Assembly (NCBI GenBank): GCA_020061995.1
Contig: JAGUXE010000275.1
Span: 1-64,000, forward strand
Direction of reading: 5' to 3'
DNA from: Ignavibacteriales bacterium
GTDB taxonomy: Bacteria; Bacteroidota; Ignavibacteria; Ignavibacteriales; Ignavibacteriaceae
DNA length: 64,000 bases
Shown: positions 45,580 through 55,927 of the stretch, in pieces
Numbering within the stretch: position 1 is the stretch's first letter
How the letters are laid out: the number at the start of each line of letters is the position of its first letter
Program-made: the position numbers and the translations under genes
Notes under the pieces: model-generated
The model's database searches: none
Seen by the model: the letters and a program-made list of their open reading frames with translations, nothing else
What the model was told of the DNA's origin: nothing

Positions 45580-46644
45580 ATGAAAAAAATTTTTACTAAT
45601 CTTTATAATTGGGTGGATGAAAGAGTTGACCTTTCGGACATTGTGAAGTTCATGAGCAAAAAATATGTACCTGTGCACAGTCATTCTATATGGTACTATT
45701 TTGGCGGTGTAAGTTTATTCTTTTTTATTATTCAAGTTGTTACAGGCATTCTGCTCTTATTCTATTATAAAGGGAGTGCTGACCTGGCATACGAGAGCAT
45801 TCATTTTATAATGTCTAAAGTTGAATTCGGATGGCTTATTAGATCAATACATACATGGTCTGCAAATCTTTTTGTGTTAGCCACATTCATTCACATGTTT
45901 AGTGTTTATTTTGAAAAGGCTTACAGAAAACCAAGAGAAATGACATGGATAACGGGAATGTTGATGTTCTTCCTCGCACTCGGTTTTGGATTTAGCGGTT
46001 ATCTTCTGCCATGGAATGAGTTAGCCTTTTTTGCTACAAAAGTGGGGACAGATATTGCCGGAGTATTACCAATTATCGGTGAACCAATAAAGATATTTTT
46101 AAGAGGGGGAGAAGATGTTACCGGTGCTACACTCTCACGCTTTTTTGGATTTCATGTTGCTTTATTCCCGGGAATTTTTACAGTTCTCTTATTCATTCAT
46201 CTTCTTCTTGTTCAGCGTCAGGGTATGAGTGAACCATTAAATGAAAAAGTCAAAAAGACGATGCCCTTTTTCCCTAACTTCGTATTAAGAGATTTACTGC
46301 TTTGGCTTGTAGTGCTGAATTTATTAGCGATTCTTGCAGTATTCTTCCCTGCCGAATTAGGTATCAAAGCAGATCCATTAGCTCCAGCTCCTGCCGGAAT
46401 AAAACCGGAATGGTACTTTCTTTTCATGTTTCAAACACTGAAATATATTCCCGGGTATGTTTTATTCATTGAAGGAGAAATATTAGGAATCTTTCTATTT
46501 GGATTAGCTGGTGTATTATGGGTTTTAGTTCCATTCTGGGATAAAAAATCCGAACGGGGAAGGCAGAATAAATTAGTTAATTACATCGGGATTTTTGCAG
46601 TTATGTTTATTATCGTTATGACAATCGTAGGGTGGCTTTTATGA
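45580..46644 (+). CDS. Cytochrome b subunit of a Rieske/cytochrome b complex
   Basis: 354 residues, about eight transmembrane helices, so the b6 and subunit-IV parts are in one chain. Heme b ligands: His91 and His105 (13 residues between), His192 and His207 (14 between; the b6f-like spacing). The quinol-site PEWY is at 276-279 ([13 protein letters not shown]). It oxidises menaquinol and bifurcates electrons with the Rieske protein. The stop overlaps the ATG of the multiheme cytochrome gene (ATGA), suggesting that cytochrome is the complex's third subunit in place of cytochrome c1 or f. Confidence 0.96.
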   Translation: MKKIFTNLYNWVDERVDLSDIVKFMSKKYVPVHSHSIWYYFGGVSLFFFIIQVVTGILLLFYYKGSADLAYESIHFIMSKVEFGWLIRSIHTWSANLFVLATFIHMFSVYFEKAYRKPREMTWITGMLMFFLALGFGFSGYLLPWNELAFFATKVGTDIAGVLPIIGEPIKIFLRGGEDVTGATLSRFFGFHVALFPGIFTVLLFIHLLLVQRQGMSEPLNEKVKKTMPFFPNFVLRDLLLWLVVLNLLAILAVFFPAELGIKADPLAPAPAGIKPEWYFLFMFQTLKYIPGYVLFIEGEILGIFLFGLAGVLWVLVPFWDKKSERGRQNKLVNYIGIFAVMFIIVMTIVGWLL

Positions 46645-48104
46645 AAAACATTTTATCAAAATATATCTTTGTGATTTTCTGTTTGATATGCTCTCAAATT
46701 ACTATTGCCAAAACTGACGAGTGTGTTAGTTGTCATTCCGGGCTTGACGATTCCCCTTCAAAATTATTTAAAAATGATGTTCATCAAAAAGTTGGTCTTT
46801 CATGCAGTTCTTGCCACGGTGGTGATAATACATCTGATGATATGGAAATTTCGATGGATAAGAAGAAAGGATTTCTTGGAGTCCCTTCGCAAAATAGAAT
46901 TTCAGAAATTTGTGCAAAATGCCACTCAGATATTGAAAATATGAAAAAATATAGGACAGATATTTCAACCGGACAGTTGGAGGAGATGAAAAAAAGTGTT
47001 CACGGTGCAATTGCTGTTGATGGCAAGGGGATGATTCTCCAATGTACTACATGTCATAATGCGCATGGTATAAAAAAAAATACTGATTCCGGTTCCCCGG
47101 TTTATCCGACAAATCTTCCTAATACGTGTAATAAATGTCATGGTGATATTAATTATATGCGAAAATATAATCCGGGGTTGTCAGTTGATCAACTTGCTAA
47201 ATATCGAGAAAGTAAACACGGAAAATTAAACTTAAAAGGAAATAGCAAAGTGGCTCAATGTGCGAGTTGTCACGGCTCGCACGCTGTTTTTACCTCAAAA
47301 GATGTTAGGTCAAAAGTCTATCCTCTTAATATCCCTGAAACATGCAGCACTTGCCATAGCGACAAGGAATATATGAAAGAAAGCAACATCCCCACAGATC
47401 AATTTGAAAAATATAAAAAGAGTGTGCACGGTGTTGCTCTTTACGAAAAGAAAGATATTTCTGCTCCGGTTTGCAATAGTTGTCATGGTAATCATGCAGC
47501 GACACCTCCGGGAATTTCTTCTATTTCAAAAATATGCGGGACTTGCCACGCATTGAATGCTGAATTGTTTGGAAATAGCCCCCACAAAAAAGTTTTCGAT
47601 GAAAACAACTATCCTGAATGCGAAACATGTCACGGAAATCATCTTATATTAGTTGCAAGAGATCAACTTCTCGGTGTAAATGAAGGGGCGGTTTGTGCAA
47701 AATGCCATTCAGCGGAGAAAAACCCCAAAGGTTTCAAAGCCGCTGTTAAAATGCGTGCACTAATTGATAGTCTTGTTGTGTTGGACTCCTTATCAAGAAG
47801 ACAAGTTTTTATTGCTGAACAGAAGGGGATGGAAGTTGAGGAAGCAAAATTCAAATTGAGAGATGTTCATCAAGCAGAACTTGAGGCGCGAACTGTAGTC
47901 CATGCATTTGATGCTGAAAAATTTAGTGAAATAATCAATAAAGGGGTGAACGCATCAAATGAGGTTATAAGTGAAGCCAATTCACAAGTTGATGAATATT
48001 ATTTCCGCCGTTATGGATTAATAGTAGCTGTTCTAATAATTTCATTATTAGCGTTACTCTTGTACTTTCAAATAAAAAGAATAGAAGCAAAGCAAAATTT
48101 ATAG
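46641..48104 (+). CDS. Membrane-anchored 11-heme cytochrome c
   Basis: 487 residues from the ATG at 46641, chosen because it overlaps the cytochrome b stop; a GTG 9 bp upstream is less likely. Signal peptide [19 protein letters not shown], then eleven CxxCH motifs (CVSCH, CSSCH, CAKCH, CTTCH, CNKCH, CASCH, CSTCH, CNSCH, CGTCH, CETCH, CAKCH). Between them KSVHG, SKHG and SPHKK supply likely distal His ligands, in modules of roughly 75-80 residues that look duplicated. A Cys-free helical region (about 360-455) and a C-terminal transmembrane helix (460-480) follow. It is a periplasmic electron conduit, probably the acceptor for the Rieske protein. Confidence 0.93.
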   Translation: MKNILSKYIFVIFCLICSQITIAKTDECVSCHSGLDDSPSKLFKNDVHQKVGLSCSSCHGGDNTSDDMEISMDKKKGFLGVPSQNRISEICAKCHSDIENMKKYRTDISTGQLEEMKKSVHGAIAVDGKGMILQCTTCHNAHGIKKNTDSGSPVYPTNLPNTCNKCHGDINYMRKYNPGLSVDQLAKYRESKHGKLNLKGNSKVAQCASCHGSHAVFTSKDVRSKVYPLNIPETCSTCHSDKEYMKESNIPTDQFEKYKKSVHGVALYEKKDISAPVCNSCHGNHAATPPGISSISKICGTCHALNAELFGNSPHKKVFDENNYPECETCHGNHLILVARDQLLGVNEGAVCAKCHSAEKNPKGFKAAVKMRALIDSLVVLDSLSRRQVFIAEQKGMEVEEAKFKLRDVHQAELEARTVVHAFDAEKFSEIINKGVNASNEVISEANSQVDEYYFRRYGLIVAVLIISLLALLLYFQIKRIEAKQNL

Positions 48105-48127
48105 TAGTTTATTAAAAAGAGGTTCTT

Positions 48128-49756
48128 ATGAATAAATTGAACCAAGATATATCACTTTCAGAACTCGCAGAAATTGTTTCTGGAATTGAAGCGAGACTCT
48201 CAAAAATTGAAGGTCAACTTATTTCCGGAAGATTAAGTCAACCTAAAGAAGAATCGGAAATCATTCCCGTTATTAAAGAAACAGAAGATGAAATAGAATT
48301 GAGAATCGGCGAACGCTGGTTTGCAAAAATTGGAATAGTTGCGTTCCTATTTTCTGTTTTTTTCTTGTTGATACTTCGAATAGAAAACTTTCCTCAAATG
48401 ATTCACATTTTTGCCGGATACCTAATTGCATCAATTATGATTTTAATATCTTATTGGAAAAATGAGAAATTAGGGAACCTCTCAAATTATCTTTTGGGTG
48501 GTGGTTTTATAATCCTTTACTTTTCAACTTTAAGACTGCATTTCTTCGGAACTGAACCGTTGATAGAAAGCCTATCTGTTTTATCTATTACATTATATGT
48601 TATCTGTATTTGCATCTTAGCAGCTTCAGTGTTAAGATATTCCCCTTATCTAACTGCACTAAGTTTTACATTAGTATTCACAACTGCCCTTTTATCAGAT
48701 AATGGAATTATTCTTTTTAGTTCTCTTTTAATTATTAGTTCGTTGTCTGCTTATTTTAGTAACCGATATGAATGGGATGGTTTAATAATTTTTTCAATTC
48801 CTTTAACATTATTAACACACTTGTTGTGGTTTTTAGGAAATCCGATATTAAACGGAACAATAAACATAAATCTGGATTATCAACTAACGGTGCTATTTAT
48901 TCCGTTGTATTCAGCTATTTATGGCTTTGGGCGAGTTAAAAGTTTTGTTTCAGAATCTGAGGAACCGGGTTTAATCATCACGACATTTCTCAATTCCGCA
49001 ATAACATTCATGCTGTTCTTGTTTATACTCCTAAAGCTGGAAAACGAATTCGATTCACTATTAAATTTTGGAATTGCAATACTTTATATTTCGCTCGCTG
49101 CATTTTATTGGCGAAAACAAAATAGTAGTATTATCACTTTTATTTATTCGATGGTAGCATACGGAGCTTTAAGCACTGCAATTGTGCTTAATTTCGAAAG
49201 CCCGAATTATTATTTTTGGTTATGCTGGCAGAGTGTAATTGTAGTTTCGACTGCTTTATGGTTCAGATCAAAGTTTATTGTGGTGGCAAATTTCTTCATT
49301 TTTCTTGTAATAGTAATCGCAAGTTTTGCAAGTGGTAATAGATATGAGGCAGCAAGTTTAAATTTTGGAATTGTTGCGCTTATAAGTGCAAGGGTTATGA
49401 ATTGGCAGAAAGATAGGCTGGAGTTGGAGTCTGAAAAGCTTCGCAATTCCTATCTAATAATTGCATTGCTAACTATCCCTTATGTACTGTATAATATCTT
49501 ACCCGCTTACTTTATAGGGATATCATGGATTTTCTTGGCATTAACCTACTATATAATTGGTAAAATACTAAATATTAAAAAATATAGATTAATGGCTACG
49601 GCAACACTATTCATGTCTCTCATATATATATTCATTTTCGGATTGACTAGCGCAGATACCGGTTACAAAATTATTTCATTTTTACTCGTGAGTATCGCTC
49701 TGATTTTTATTTCAATTGTTTACTCAAGAGTAAAAGCGAAGGAGAAGCAAAACTAA
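48128..49756 (+). CDS. Polytopic membrane protein (DUF2339-like)
   Basis: 542 residues. A soluble start with a short coiled coil (LSELAEIVSGIEARLSKIEG) and an acidic linker, then GERWFAKIGIVAFLFSVFFL, which resembles the entry into the helix bundle of DUF2339 proteins, followed by some 14-16 hydrophobic helices to the end. No catalytic motif is visible. It starts 23 bp after the multiheme cytochrome gene and is probably on the same transcript, but a link to electron transfer is not evident. Confidence 0.7.
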   Translation: MNKLNQDISLSELAEIVSGIEARLSKIEGQLISGRLSQPKEESEIIPVIKETEDEIELRIGERWFAKIGIVAFLFSVFFLLILRIENFPQMIHIFAGYLIASIMILISYWKNEKLGNLSNYLLGGGFIILYFSTLRLHFFGTEPLIESLSVLSITLYVICICILAASVLRYSPYLTALSFTLVFTTALLSDNGIILFSSLLIISSLSAYFSNRYEWDGLIIFSIPLTLLTHLLWFLGNPILNGTININLDYQLTVLFIPLYSAIYGFGRVKSFVSESEEPGLIITTFLNSAITFMLFLFILLKLENEFDSLLNFGIAILYISLAAFYWRKQNSSIITFIYSMVAYGALSTAIVLNFESPNYYFWLCWQSVIVVSTALWFRSKFIVVANFFIFLVIVIASFASGNRYEAASLNFGIVALISARVMNWQKDRLELESEKLRNSYLIIALLTIPYVLYNILPAYFIGISWIFLALTYYIIGKILNIKKYRLMATATLFMSLIYIFIFGLTSADTGYKIISFLLVSIALIFISIVYSRVKAKEKQN

Positions 49757-49778
49757 TTTTTCGTAAGTAAGAGTAGAA

Positions 49779-49831
49779 GCACATAGACGAATAAATTTGA
49801 ATAAGTTATTCCAACATTATTCTCTATGTGC
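49779..49831 (+). terminator. Inverted repeat, possible terminator
   Basis: GCACATAGA (49779-49787) and TCTATGTGC (49823-49831) are perfect inverses, with further partial pairing inside, 22 bp past the stop. Followed by CTCTTTC rather than a clean T-run. It is also similar to common GTGC-type intergenic repeats. Nothing else is supported in 49757-50058. Confidence 0.5.
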
Positions 49832-50058
49832 CTCTTTCATTTATAACAAATGCCCTTGATGAAACCCCCGGACCAGAAACCGCATCTCACAAATTCGATA
49901 GAATATTTTTTCACTTCAAAGTTATTTTCAATCGAGCCATCATTTCTAAACACTACTATTTTTGGATGATTATAGGATAACTTTGAGAAAATTGAAAACA
50001 GTCGCAATAAATTGATTTTTGATTCGAAATAAGATAACTTTACCCTCTTAATTTTAAT

Positions 50059-50745
50059 ATGAATACCAATAATATAAGTTACATTTTATCAGAAATTGAA
50101 AAAGTAACAACTGCATGCGGCAGATCGGTTAATGAAGTTGAATTAATTGCTGTCTCCAAAACTTTTGGAGTTCAGGAAATTAAGTTTGCAATTGAAGCAG
50201 GATTAGTCAACTTCGGTGAGAATAAAGCTCAAGAGTTAAACCTGAAGGCTTCAGAGTTAGCAGAGGAAAAAATATTATGGCATTTTATCGGGCATCTTCA
50301 ATCAAACAAAGTTAAGTATGTTGTTCCTGTTGCTGAATATATTCATTCTGTGGATTCTTTGAAGATTGCAATTGAAATTGAGAAGGCAGCTGCAAAGCTT
50401 GGAAAGAAACAAAAAGTTCTGCTTGAAATTAAAACAGCTCCCGAAGAGAATAAGTATGGTTTAACAGATATAAATGAAATATTTGGGCTTATTAAATATA
50501 TTACAAACTCAATTTCGCTTGACTTTCAAGGGCTAATGACAATTGCTCCTTTTGTTGATGATGAAACTGAAATTCGGAAAAGTTTTGTGATATTAAAAAA
50601 ACTTAAAGAAGAAATTCAAAGTTCAGGATATATTTGCAAGCATCTTTCTATGGGTATGACCAGCGATTTTCAAATCGCAATTGAAGAAGGTGCTACAATG
50701 TTGAGAATCGGGTCAGCTATTTTTGGTAATAGAAATTATAATTAA
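50059..50745 (+). CDS. YggS-type PLP homeostasis protein
   Basis: 228 residues. The PLP lysine is Lys34 in LIAVSKT; other family motifs are FGENKAQEL, WHFIGHLQSNK, HSVDSL, LLEIKTAPEENKYGL, GLMTIAPF and LSMGMTSDFQIAIEEGATML. It keeps pyridoxal phosphate levels balanced and is usually found, as here, upstream of a DivIVA gene in a cell-division neighbourhood. Length is normal. It begins the operon YggS-DivIVA-PNP-membrane protein. Confidence 0.96.
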   Translation: MNTNNISYILSEIEKVTTACGRSVNEVELIAVSKTFGVQEIKFAIEAGLVNFGENKAQELNLKASELAEEKILWHFIGHLQSNKVKYVVPVAEYIHSVDSLKIAIEIEKAAAKLGKKQKVLLEIKTAPEENKYGLTDINEIFGLIKYITNSISLDFQGLMTIAPFVDDETEIRKSFVILKKLKEEIQSSGYICKHLSMGMTSDFQIAIEEGATMLRIGSAIFGNRNYN

Positions 50746-50756
50746 ATGGAATTGTT

Positions 50757-51293
50757 TTGAGAATAACACCTCTAAATATTAAGAAACAGGAATTTAAGAA
50801 ATCTCTCCGCGGTTTTGATACCGAAGAGGTTTTAGCTTTCCTTGAAAAAATTGCCGATGAGTTTGAGACAATTCAATCGGAAAACGAAACCCTTAAACGA
50901 TCTCTTGATGAAGCAACTGTCCAGTTGACTGAGTTTAGAAGAATCGAAAAGAATTTGCAGGATACACTGATTAAAGCTCAGGAGAATTCTTCTAAATCGA
51001 TTGAGTCTGCTAAAAAACAGACAAATCTAATGATTAAAGAAGCTGAATTAAAAGCTTCGCAAATTCTCGAAAAAACTAAGGAAGGCGCTGACGAGATTCG
51101 GAATTCTATTATTAAACTACGTGAGGAACGTGATTTGATAATTGCTCGGCTAAAAGCTATTGTTTCAACACAATCGCAGCTACTCGAAATTAAAGTTGAA
51201 AAAGCTGACAACGAACCGAAACCTCTGGGTAAATCTATCCCACAGCAAAAAGTTGAAATTCAAATCGATGATATTATTGAGAAATTATTATGA
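50757..51293 (+). CDS. DivIVA-domain protein
   Basis: 178 residues from a TTG start (MRITPLNIKKQEFKKSLRGF). Residues 1-60 are the DivIVA N-terminal domain, with KSLRGFDTEEVLAFLEKIAD, which in DivIVA binds curved membrane. Residues 40-140 form a coiled coil. It probably marks poles or division sites. The TTG start is the only one that includes the conserved ITPLNI segment. Overlaps the PNP gene (ATGA). Confidence 0.9.
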   Translation: MRITPLNIKKQEFKKSLRGFDTEEVLAFLEKIADEFETIQSENETLKRSLDEATVQLTEFRRIEKNLQDTLIKAQENSSKSIESAKKQTNLMIKEAELKASQILEKTKEGADEIRNSIIKLREERDLIIARLKAIVSTQSQLLEIKVEKADNEPKPLGKSIPQQKVEIQIDDIIEKLL

Positions 51294-52111
51294 CGATCCT
51301 TACTGAAAAAATTGAAGAGACTATTTCTTACATTAGAAAATTTACAAAGGATAATTATTCTGTTGGAATAATTCTCGGTACAGGTCTTGGCGGTTTAGTA
51401 GATGAAATTGAAATTAAGCATTCGATTGATTATGCTGATCTTCCACATTTTGCATTATCGACTGTTGAGTCGCATCACGGAAAATTGATTTTCGGTAAGA
51501 TAGGTGAAAAAAATGTAGTTGCAATGCAGGGGCGTTTTCATTTTTATGAAGGCTATTCGATGCAGCAACTTACTTATCCGGTTCGATTAATGAAATTTCT
51601 TGGTGTTGAAACTCTGCTTGTTTCAAATGCTTGCGGTGGAATGAATCCGGTTTATCGACGTGGTGATATAATGTTGATGGTAGATCATATAAATCTACTT
51701 GGAGATAATCCCCTTATCGGTAAAAATGAAGATTCTCTTGGTCCACGTTTCCCTGATATGAGTGAACCGTATGACCTTAAACTTGTTCAGTTAGCCGAAG
51801 ATATTGCTTTACAAAATAGTATTAAAGTTCATCGTGGAGTTTACGTTGCGGTTCCCGGTCCGAACCTAGAGACTCGTGCAGAATATCGATTCCTTAGATT
51901 AATTGGGGCGGATGTAGTAGGCATGTCAACCGTACCTGAAAATATTATAGCTAATCATATGGGAATTCGTGTACTCGGATTCAGTATAATTACTGATGAA
52001 TGTTTTCCGGATTCCTTGAAGCCGGTGAGCATTGAAGATGTTCTCTCTGCTGCTATGGCAGCTGAACCAAAAATGACTTTAATTATGAAGGAAGTTATTA
52101 AGAGGTTATGA
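51290..52111 (+). CDS. Purine-nucleoside phosphorylase (type I, trimeric family)
   Basis: 273 residues. Motifs: VGIILGTGLGGLVDEIE (phosphate loop), VESHHGKLIFGK, MQGRFHFYEGY, VSNACGGMNP, GVYVAVPGPNLETRAEYRFL and GADVVGMSTVPE. It cleaves purine nucleosides with phosphate in salvage. At the base-recognition position it has Asp236 (SIITDECFPD) where 6-oxopurine-specific enzymes have Asn; this could shift preference toward 6-aminopurines, though I recall the same residue in other Bacteroidota PNPs. ATGA overlaps at both ends tie it into the operon. Confidence 0.94.
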   Translation: MTILTEKIEETISYIRKFTKDNYSVGIILGTGLGGLVDEIEIKHSIDYADLPHFALSTVESHHGKLIFGKIGEKNVVAMQGRFHFYEGYSMQQLTYPVRLMKFLGVETLLVSNACGGMNPVYRRGDIMLMVDHINLLGDNPLIGKNEDSLGPRFPDMSEPYDLKLVQLAEDIALQNSIKVHRGVYVAVPGPNLETRAEYRFLRLIGADVVGMSTVPENIIANHMGIRVLGFSIITDECFPDSLKPVSIEDVLSAAMAAEPKMTLIMKEVIKRL

Positions 52112-52719
52112 TGTCACCAAATAAATATACCGGATACTTTTTCCCTCTGCTTCTCGCCGTAATGATTTTCATATCGAATTTTATTGATACGAATATCTTT
52201 AGTGTCGGCGAAAATAATTTTGCGATCTGGTTTGTTATTTCATTCCTCGCATTTGGATTCGGTTGGTTAATTAATAAAAAATTTGATTGGAATACCGGTG
52301 TCAATGTTTTTATTTCACTTACCATCGCCACAACAGTATTGTCGGTTTTAGTGGTTGTGTTTTTCAAAGAGTATTTTTCATCGAGTGAGTTTGTTGTGGA
52401 AAATATTTTTCTCTATTCTTTGAGAAATATTTTACTTGGTGCTACCGGTTATTTCGGTATGGCAGTCGCTGAAATTTATAAAGTGAAAAAAGATTATGAA
52501 ATAATTAAAGCGAAATTACAAGCATATCAAGAAACTATCGGTTCTTCAAAAAAGGAAGCTGAAATATTATTGAGAGAGGCACAAGTAAAAGCACTTCAAA
52601 TAATAACAGAAGCGGAATCAATCTCCAAAAACACAATACTAAAGAAAGAACGGATTGAAAGAGAATTAAGAGAGTTTATTCAAATAGAGAAAGAGTTAAT
52701 TAAAAAATACGAAGAGTAA
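52108..52719 (+). CDS. Membrane protein with C-terminal coiled coil
   Basis: 203 residues. Four hydrophobic helices (about 10-25, 42-56, 64-88, 105-122), then a charged coiled coil (KKEAEILLREAQVKALQIIT, SKNTILKKERIERELREFIQ) of about 75 residues that resembles the DivIVA tail two genes upstream (LMIKEAELKASQILEKTKEG). Overlaps the PNP stop. Perhaps a membrane partner of the DivIVA protein; no named family recognised. Confidence 0.65.
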   Translation: MMSPNKYTGYFFPLLLAVMIFISNFIDTNIFSVGENNFAIWFVISFLAFGFGWLINKKFDWNTGVNVFISLTIATTVLSVLVVVFFKEYFSSSEFVVENIFLYSLRNILLGATGYFGMAVAEIYKVKKDYEIIKAKLQAYQETIGSSKKEAEILLREAQVKALQIITEAESISKNTILKKERIERELREFIQIEKELIKKYEE

Positions 52720-52764
52720 TCCTCTTCTCATCTAGTCAATTTATAAGTTAGATTATAATAGCAT

Positions 52765-55700
52765 ATGTTCAAACAATACCCTGAAAAGATTCATTATCCC
52801 TCGATTGAATCAAAAATTTTAAAGTTTTGGGAAGAAGAAAAAATATTCGAAAAAAGTATTTCTTCCAGAAGTGGTGATAAATCATTTACTTTCTACGAAG
52901 GTCCCCCTACTGCAAACGGAAAACCCGGTATTCATCATGTAATGGCACGTACATTAAAAGATATGGCTTGTCGATACAAAACTTTAAAAGGTTATCAAGT
53001 TCATCGAAAAGCAGGCTGGGATACACATGGGCTTCCGGTTGAGATTGAAGTTGAAAAAGCACTTGGTATAAAAAACAAAAGTGAAATCCCTCAATTTGGA
53101 GTTGAAAAATATAATAAAGCATGTCGTGATTCCGTCTTTACCTATAAAGACCTATGGGAAAAAATGACAACTCGAATGGGGTATTGGATTGATCTTGAAA
53201 CAGCTTATGTCACATGTACCAACAATTATATTGAATCTGTCTGGTGGTCATTAAAAACTTTGTTTGATAAAGGACTAATCTTCAAAGATTATAAAATTGT
53301 TCCACAATGTCCCCGTTCGGAAACTGTTCTTTCTTCGCATGAACTTGCGCTTGGTTATAAGATGACCAAAGATCCGTCAGTTTATATTTTTTTCAAATTG
53401 AAGGAGGAAGATTCTTCTATTCTTGTTTGGACTACTACCCCATGGACATTAATTTCAAACGTTGCGCTTGCTGTTGGTGCTGATGTCGATTATGTAAAAA
53501 TTAAGCATAAAGACAAAAATATTATTCTTGCAAAAGCACGACTCTCAGTTATTGATGGTGATTATGAAATAATCGAAGAGTTCAAAGGAACAGCTTTAGA
53601 AGGAAAAGAATATGAACAATTAATGCCATATGTCTCAGTCGATAAAAAAGCTTTTTACGTTGTAGTGGGTGATTTTGTAAGTACTAGCGACGGTTCAGGA
53701 ATAGTTCACATAGCCCCCGCATTTGGAGCTGATGATTATGAAATTTCTAAAAAATATAATCTTCCGATGCTGCAGCCTGTAACACGCGGTGGTCTTTTTA
53801 CTGAAGTGATTACTGATTTTGCAGGGCAATTCGTTAAAGATGCAGATGCCGGGATTATTAAAAAACTTCGCGCTGAAGGGAAACTTTACAGAAAAGAAAC
53901 AATTGAGCACTCTTATCCTTTTAGCTGGCGGTTCGATAATGTACCGGTAATTTATTACGCTCGTGAATCATGGTTTATTCGCACAACTGCTATGGCTGAG
54001 CGAATGGTGGAGTTGAATAAAACTATAAATTGGTATCCTCCTGAAGTCGGTTCCGGTAGATTTGGTAATTGGCTTGAAGATAATAAAGATTGGGCATTAT
54101 CACGTGACAGATTTTGGGCAACGCCCCTTCCAATCTGGTTAAGTGATGATGGCGAAATGATTGCTGTCGGAAGTATTGAAGAATTAAAAGAAGGATTTAT
54201 CGAAGAAGAAGGGAAGAGAATTTCAGTTAGGGATCTTGATGATATAGACCTTCATAAACCCTTTGTCGATAAAATTTATTTTGAGAGAAATGGTAAACTT
54301 TTCAAACGTACACCTGAATTAATTGATGTTTGGTATGACTCAGGTGCAATGCCTTTTGCTCAATATCATTATCCGTTCGAAAATAAAGAATGGTTTGAAA
54401 AGAATTATCCGTCTGATTTTATTTCCGAAGGAATTGATCAAACGCGAGGTTGGTTCTATACACTTCATGCTATAGGAACTATGTTGTTTGATAAAGTTGC
54501 ATATAAAAATGTTCTGGTCAATGATTTAATTCTTGATAAAAATGGCCAGAAGATGTCAAAGTCAAAAGGAAATACGGTTGATCCGTTTATGCTATTTGAT
54601 AAATATGGTTCGGATGCAACACGTTGGTATCTGGTATTTAACAGTCCCCCCTGGCGACCGACTCTATTTGATGAGGACTCTCTTGCTGAAACTCAACGAA
54701 AGTTTTTTGGCACATTGATGAATACATATTCATTCTTCGCGTTATATGCTAATATAGATGGATTCAAATTTAAGGAAGCATCGCTCCCTTATAATGAAAG
54801 ACCGGAAATTGACCGTTGGATTATTTCCAAACTTAATTCGGTTGTTTCGGAATATGAAAGTTATATGGAATCGTATGATGTTACTAAAGCTGTACGCCTT
54901 GTATCATCATTCACTATTGACCAACTTTCAAATTGGTATGTGCGTAGAAGCCGCCGACGTTTCTGGAAATCAGAAATGAATGTGCAAAAACTTTCTGCAT
55001 ATCAAACTTTATACGAATGCTTAAATACAATTTCTAAAATGATTTCTCCGTTTACACCCTTTCTCGCTGAAGAATTGTATCAAAATTTGAATAGGATAAC
55101 GAAAAATGAAGAGCATGAATCAGTACATCTCTCATATTTTCCTGAAATAACTTTTACTGATAAATCGCTTGAAGAGAAGATGGAAATTGCTCAAAGCGTT
55201 GTCTATATTACAAGAGCAATGAGAGCTAAACTTAATCTGAAAGTTCGACAGCCTCTTAAAAAAATTATGGTTGTTGTTTCTGATGATAAAAAAGATGCAT
55301 TAACTCAAATGCAAGAAGTTATTCTTGATGAGTTAAATATTAAAGAATTAGTGGTACTTACAGACGATTCCGGTATTGTAAATAAATCAGCCAAACCGAA
55401 TTTCAAATCAATAGGTCCGAAATTCGGGAAAATTGTTAATCCGGTTGCTAATGCGATCCGTTTGTTTGGTAAAGATGAAATTAAACAATTAGAAACTGGG
55501 AATGAAATCTCAGTAAATCTAAATGGAACAGATGTTCTGATAACTCTCTCAGATGTCGAAATTGTCAGTTCAGAAATTACGGGTTGGTCTGTGGAGAGTC
55601 AGGATGGAGTTACAGTTGCACTTGATACCGAATTAACAGAAGAATTAATACGTGAAGGTTTAGCCAGAGAGTTTGTTAATCGGGTTCAAAATATGCGTAA

Positions 55701-55911
55701 AGATGCCGGATTTGACGTTACAGATAGAATTCGTATAAATTTTTCGGCTGACGATACGCTTTTTAATGCAATCAATCAATTCAATGACTATATTGCGAAT
55801 GAAACCTTAGCAGAATCTGTACAAACCATTGTTAACGAAGAAAGTTTCAACCAGGAATGGACAATTAACGAGTTCTATTGTAGAATTAGTATAGAAAAAT
55901 TATTATCCTAA
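52765..55911 (+). CDS. ileS: Isoleucyl-tRNA synthetase
   Basis: 1048 residues. Class I signatures: PTANGKPGIHHVMARTLKD (HIGH-type motif GIHHV), GWDTHGLPVEIEVEKALG, and KMSKSKGNTVDP. CP1 editing domain lies around 190-400 (WTTTPWTLISNVALAV). The C-terminus ends with the long extension of the eukaryote-like type 2 IleRS, in keeping with its length. It charges tRNA-Ile. It starts the ileS-dksA-lspA-rluD run seen in many bacteria. Confidence 0.98.
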   Translation: MFKQYPEKIHYPSIESKILKFWEEEKIFEKSISSRSGDKSFTFYEGPPTANGKPGIHHVMARTLKDMACRYKTLKGYQVHRKAGWDTHGLPVEIEVEKALGIKNKSEIPQFGVEKYNKACRDSVFTYKDLWEKMTTRMGYWIDLETAYVTCTNNYIESVWWSLKTLFDKGLIFKDYKIVPQCPRSETVLSSHELALGYKMTKDPSVYIFFKLKEEDSSILVWTTTPWTLISNVALAVGADVDYVKIKHKDKNIILAKARLSVIDGDYEIIEEFKGTALEGKEYEQLMPYVSVDKKAFYVVVGDFVSTSDGSGIVHIAPAFGADDYEISKKYNLPMLQPVTRGGLFTEVITDFAGQFVKDADAGIIKKLRAEGKLYRKETIEHSYPFSWRFDNVPVIYYARESWFIRTTAMAERMVELNKTINWYPPEVGSGRFGNWLEDNKDWALSRDRFWATPLPIWLSDDGEMIAVGSIEELKEGFIEEEGKRISVRDLDDIDLHKPFVDKIYFERNGKLFKRTPELIDVWYDSGAMPFAQYHYPFENKEWFEKNYPSDFISEGIDQTRGWFYTLHAIGTMLFDKVAYKNVLVNDLILDKNGQKMSKSKGNTVDPFMLFDKYGSDATRWYLVFNSPPWRPTLFDEDSLAETQRKFFGTLMNTYSFFALYANIDGFKFKEASLPYNERPEIDRWIISKLNSVVSEYESYMESYDVTKAVRLVSSFTIDQLSNWYVRRSRRRFWKSEMNVQKLSAYQTLYECLNTISKMISPFTPFLAEELYQNLNRITKNEEHESVHLSYFPEITFTDKSLEEKMEIAQSVVYITRAMRAKLNLKVRQPLKKIMVVVSDDKKDALTQMQEVILDELNIKELVVLTDDSGIVNKSAKPNFKSIGPKFGKIVNPVANAIRLFGKDEIKQLETGNEISVNLNGTDVLITLSDVEIVSSEITGWSVESQDGVTVALDTELTEELIREGLAREFVNRVQNMRKDAGFDVTDRIRINFSADDTLFNAINQFNDYIANETLAESVQTIVNEESFNQEWTINEFYCRISIEKLLS

Positions 55912-55927
55912 ATGAGGAGAGATTAGC

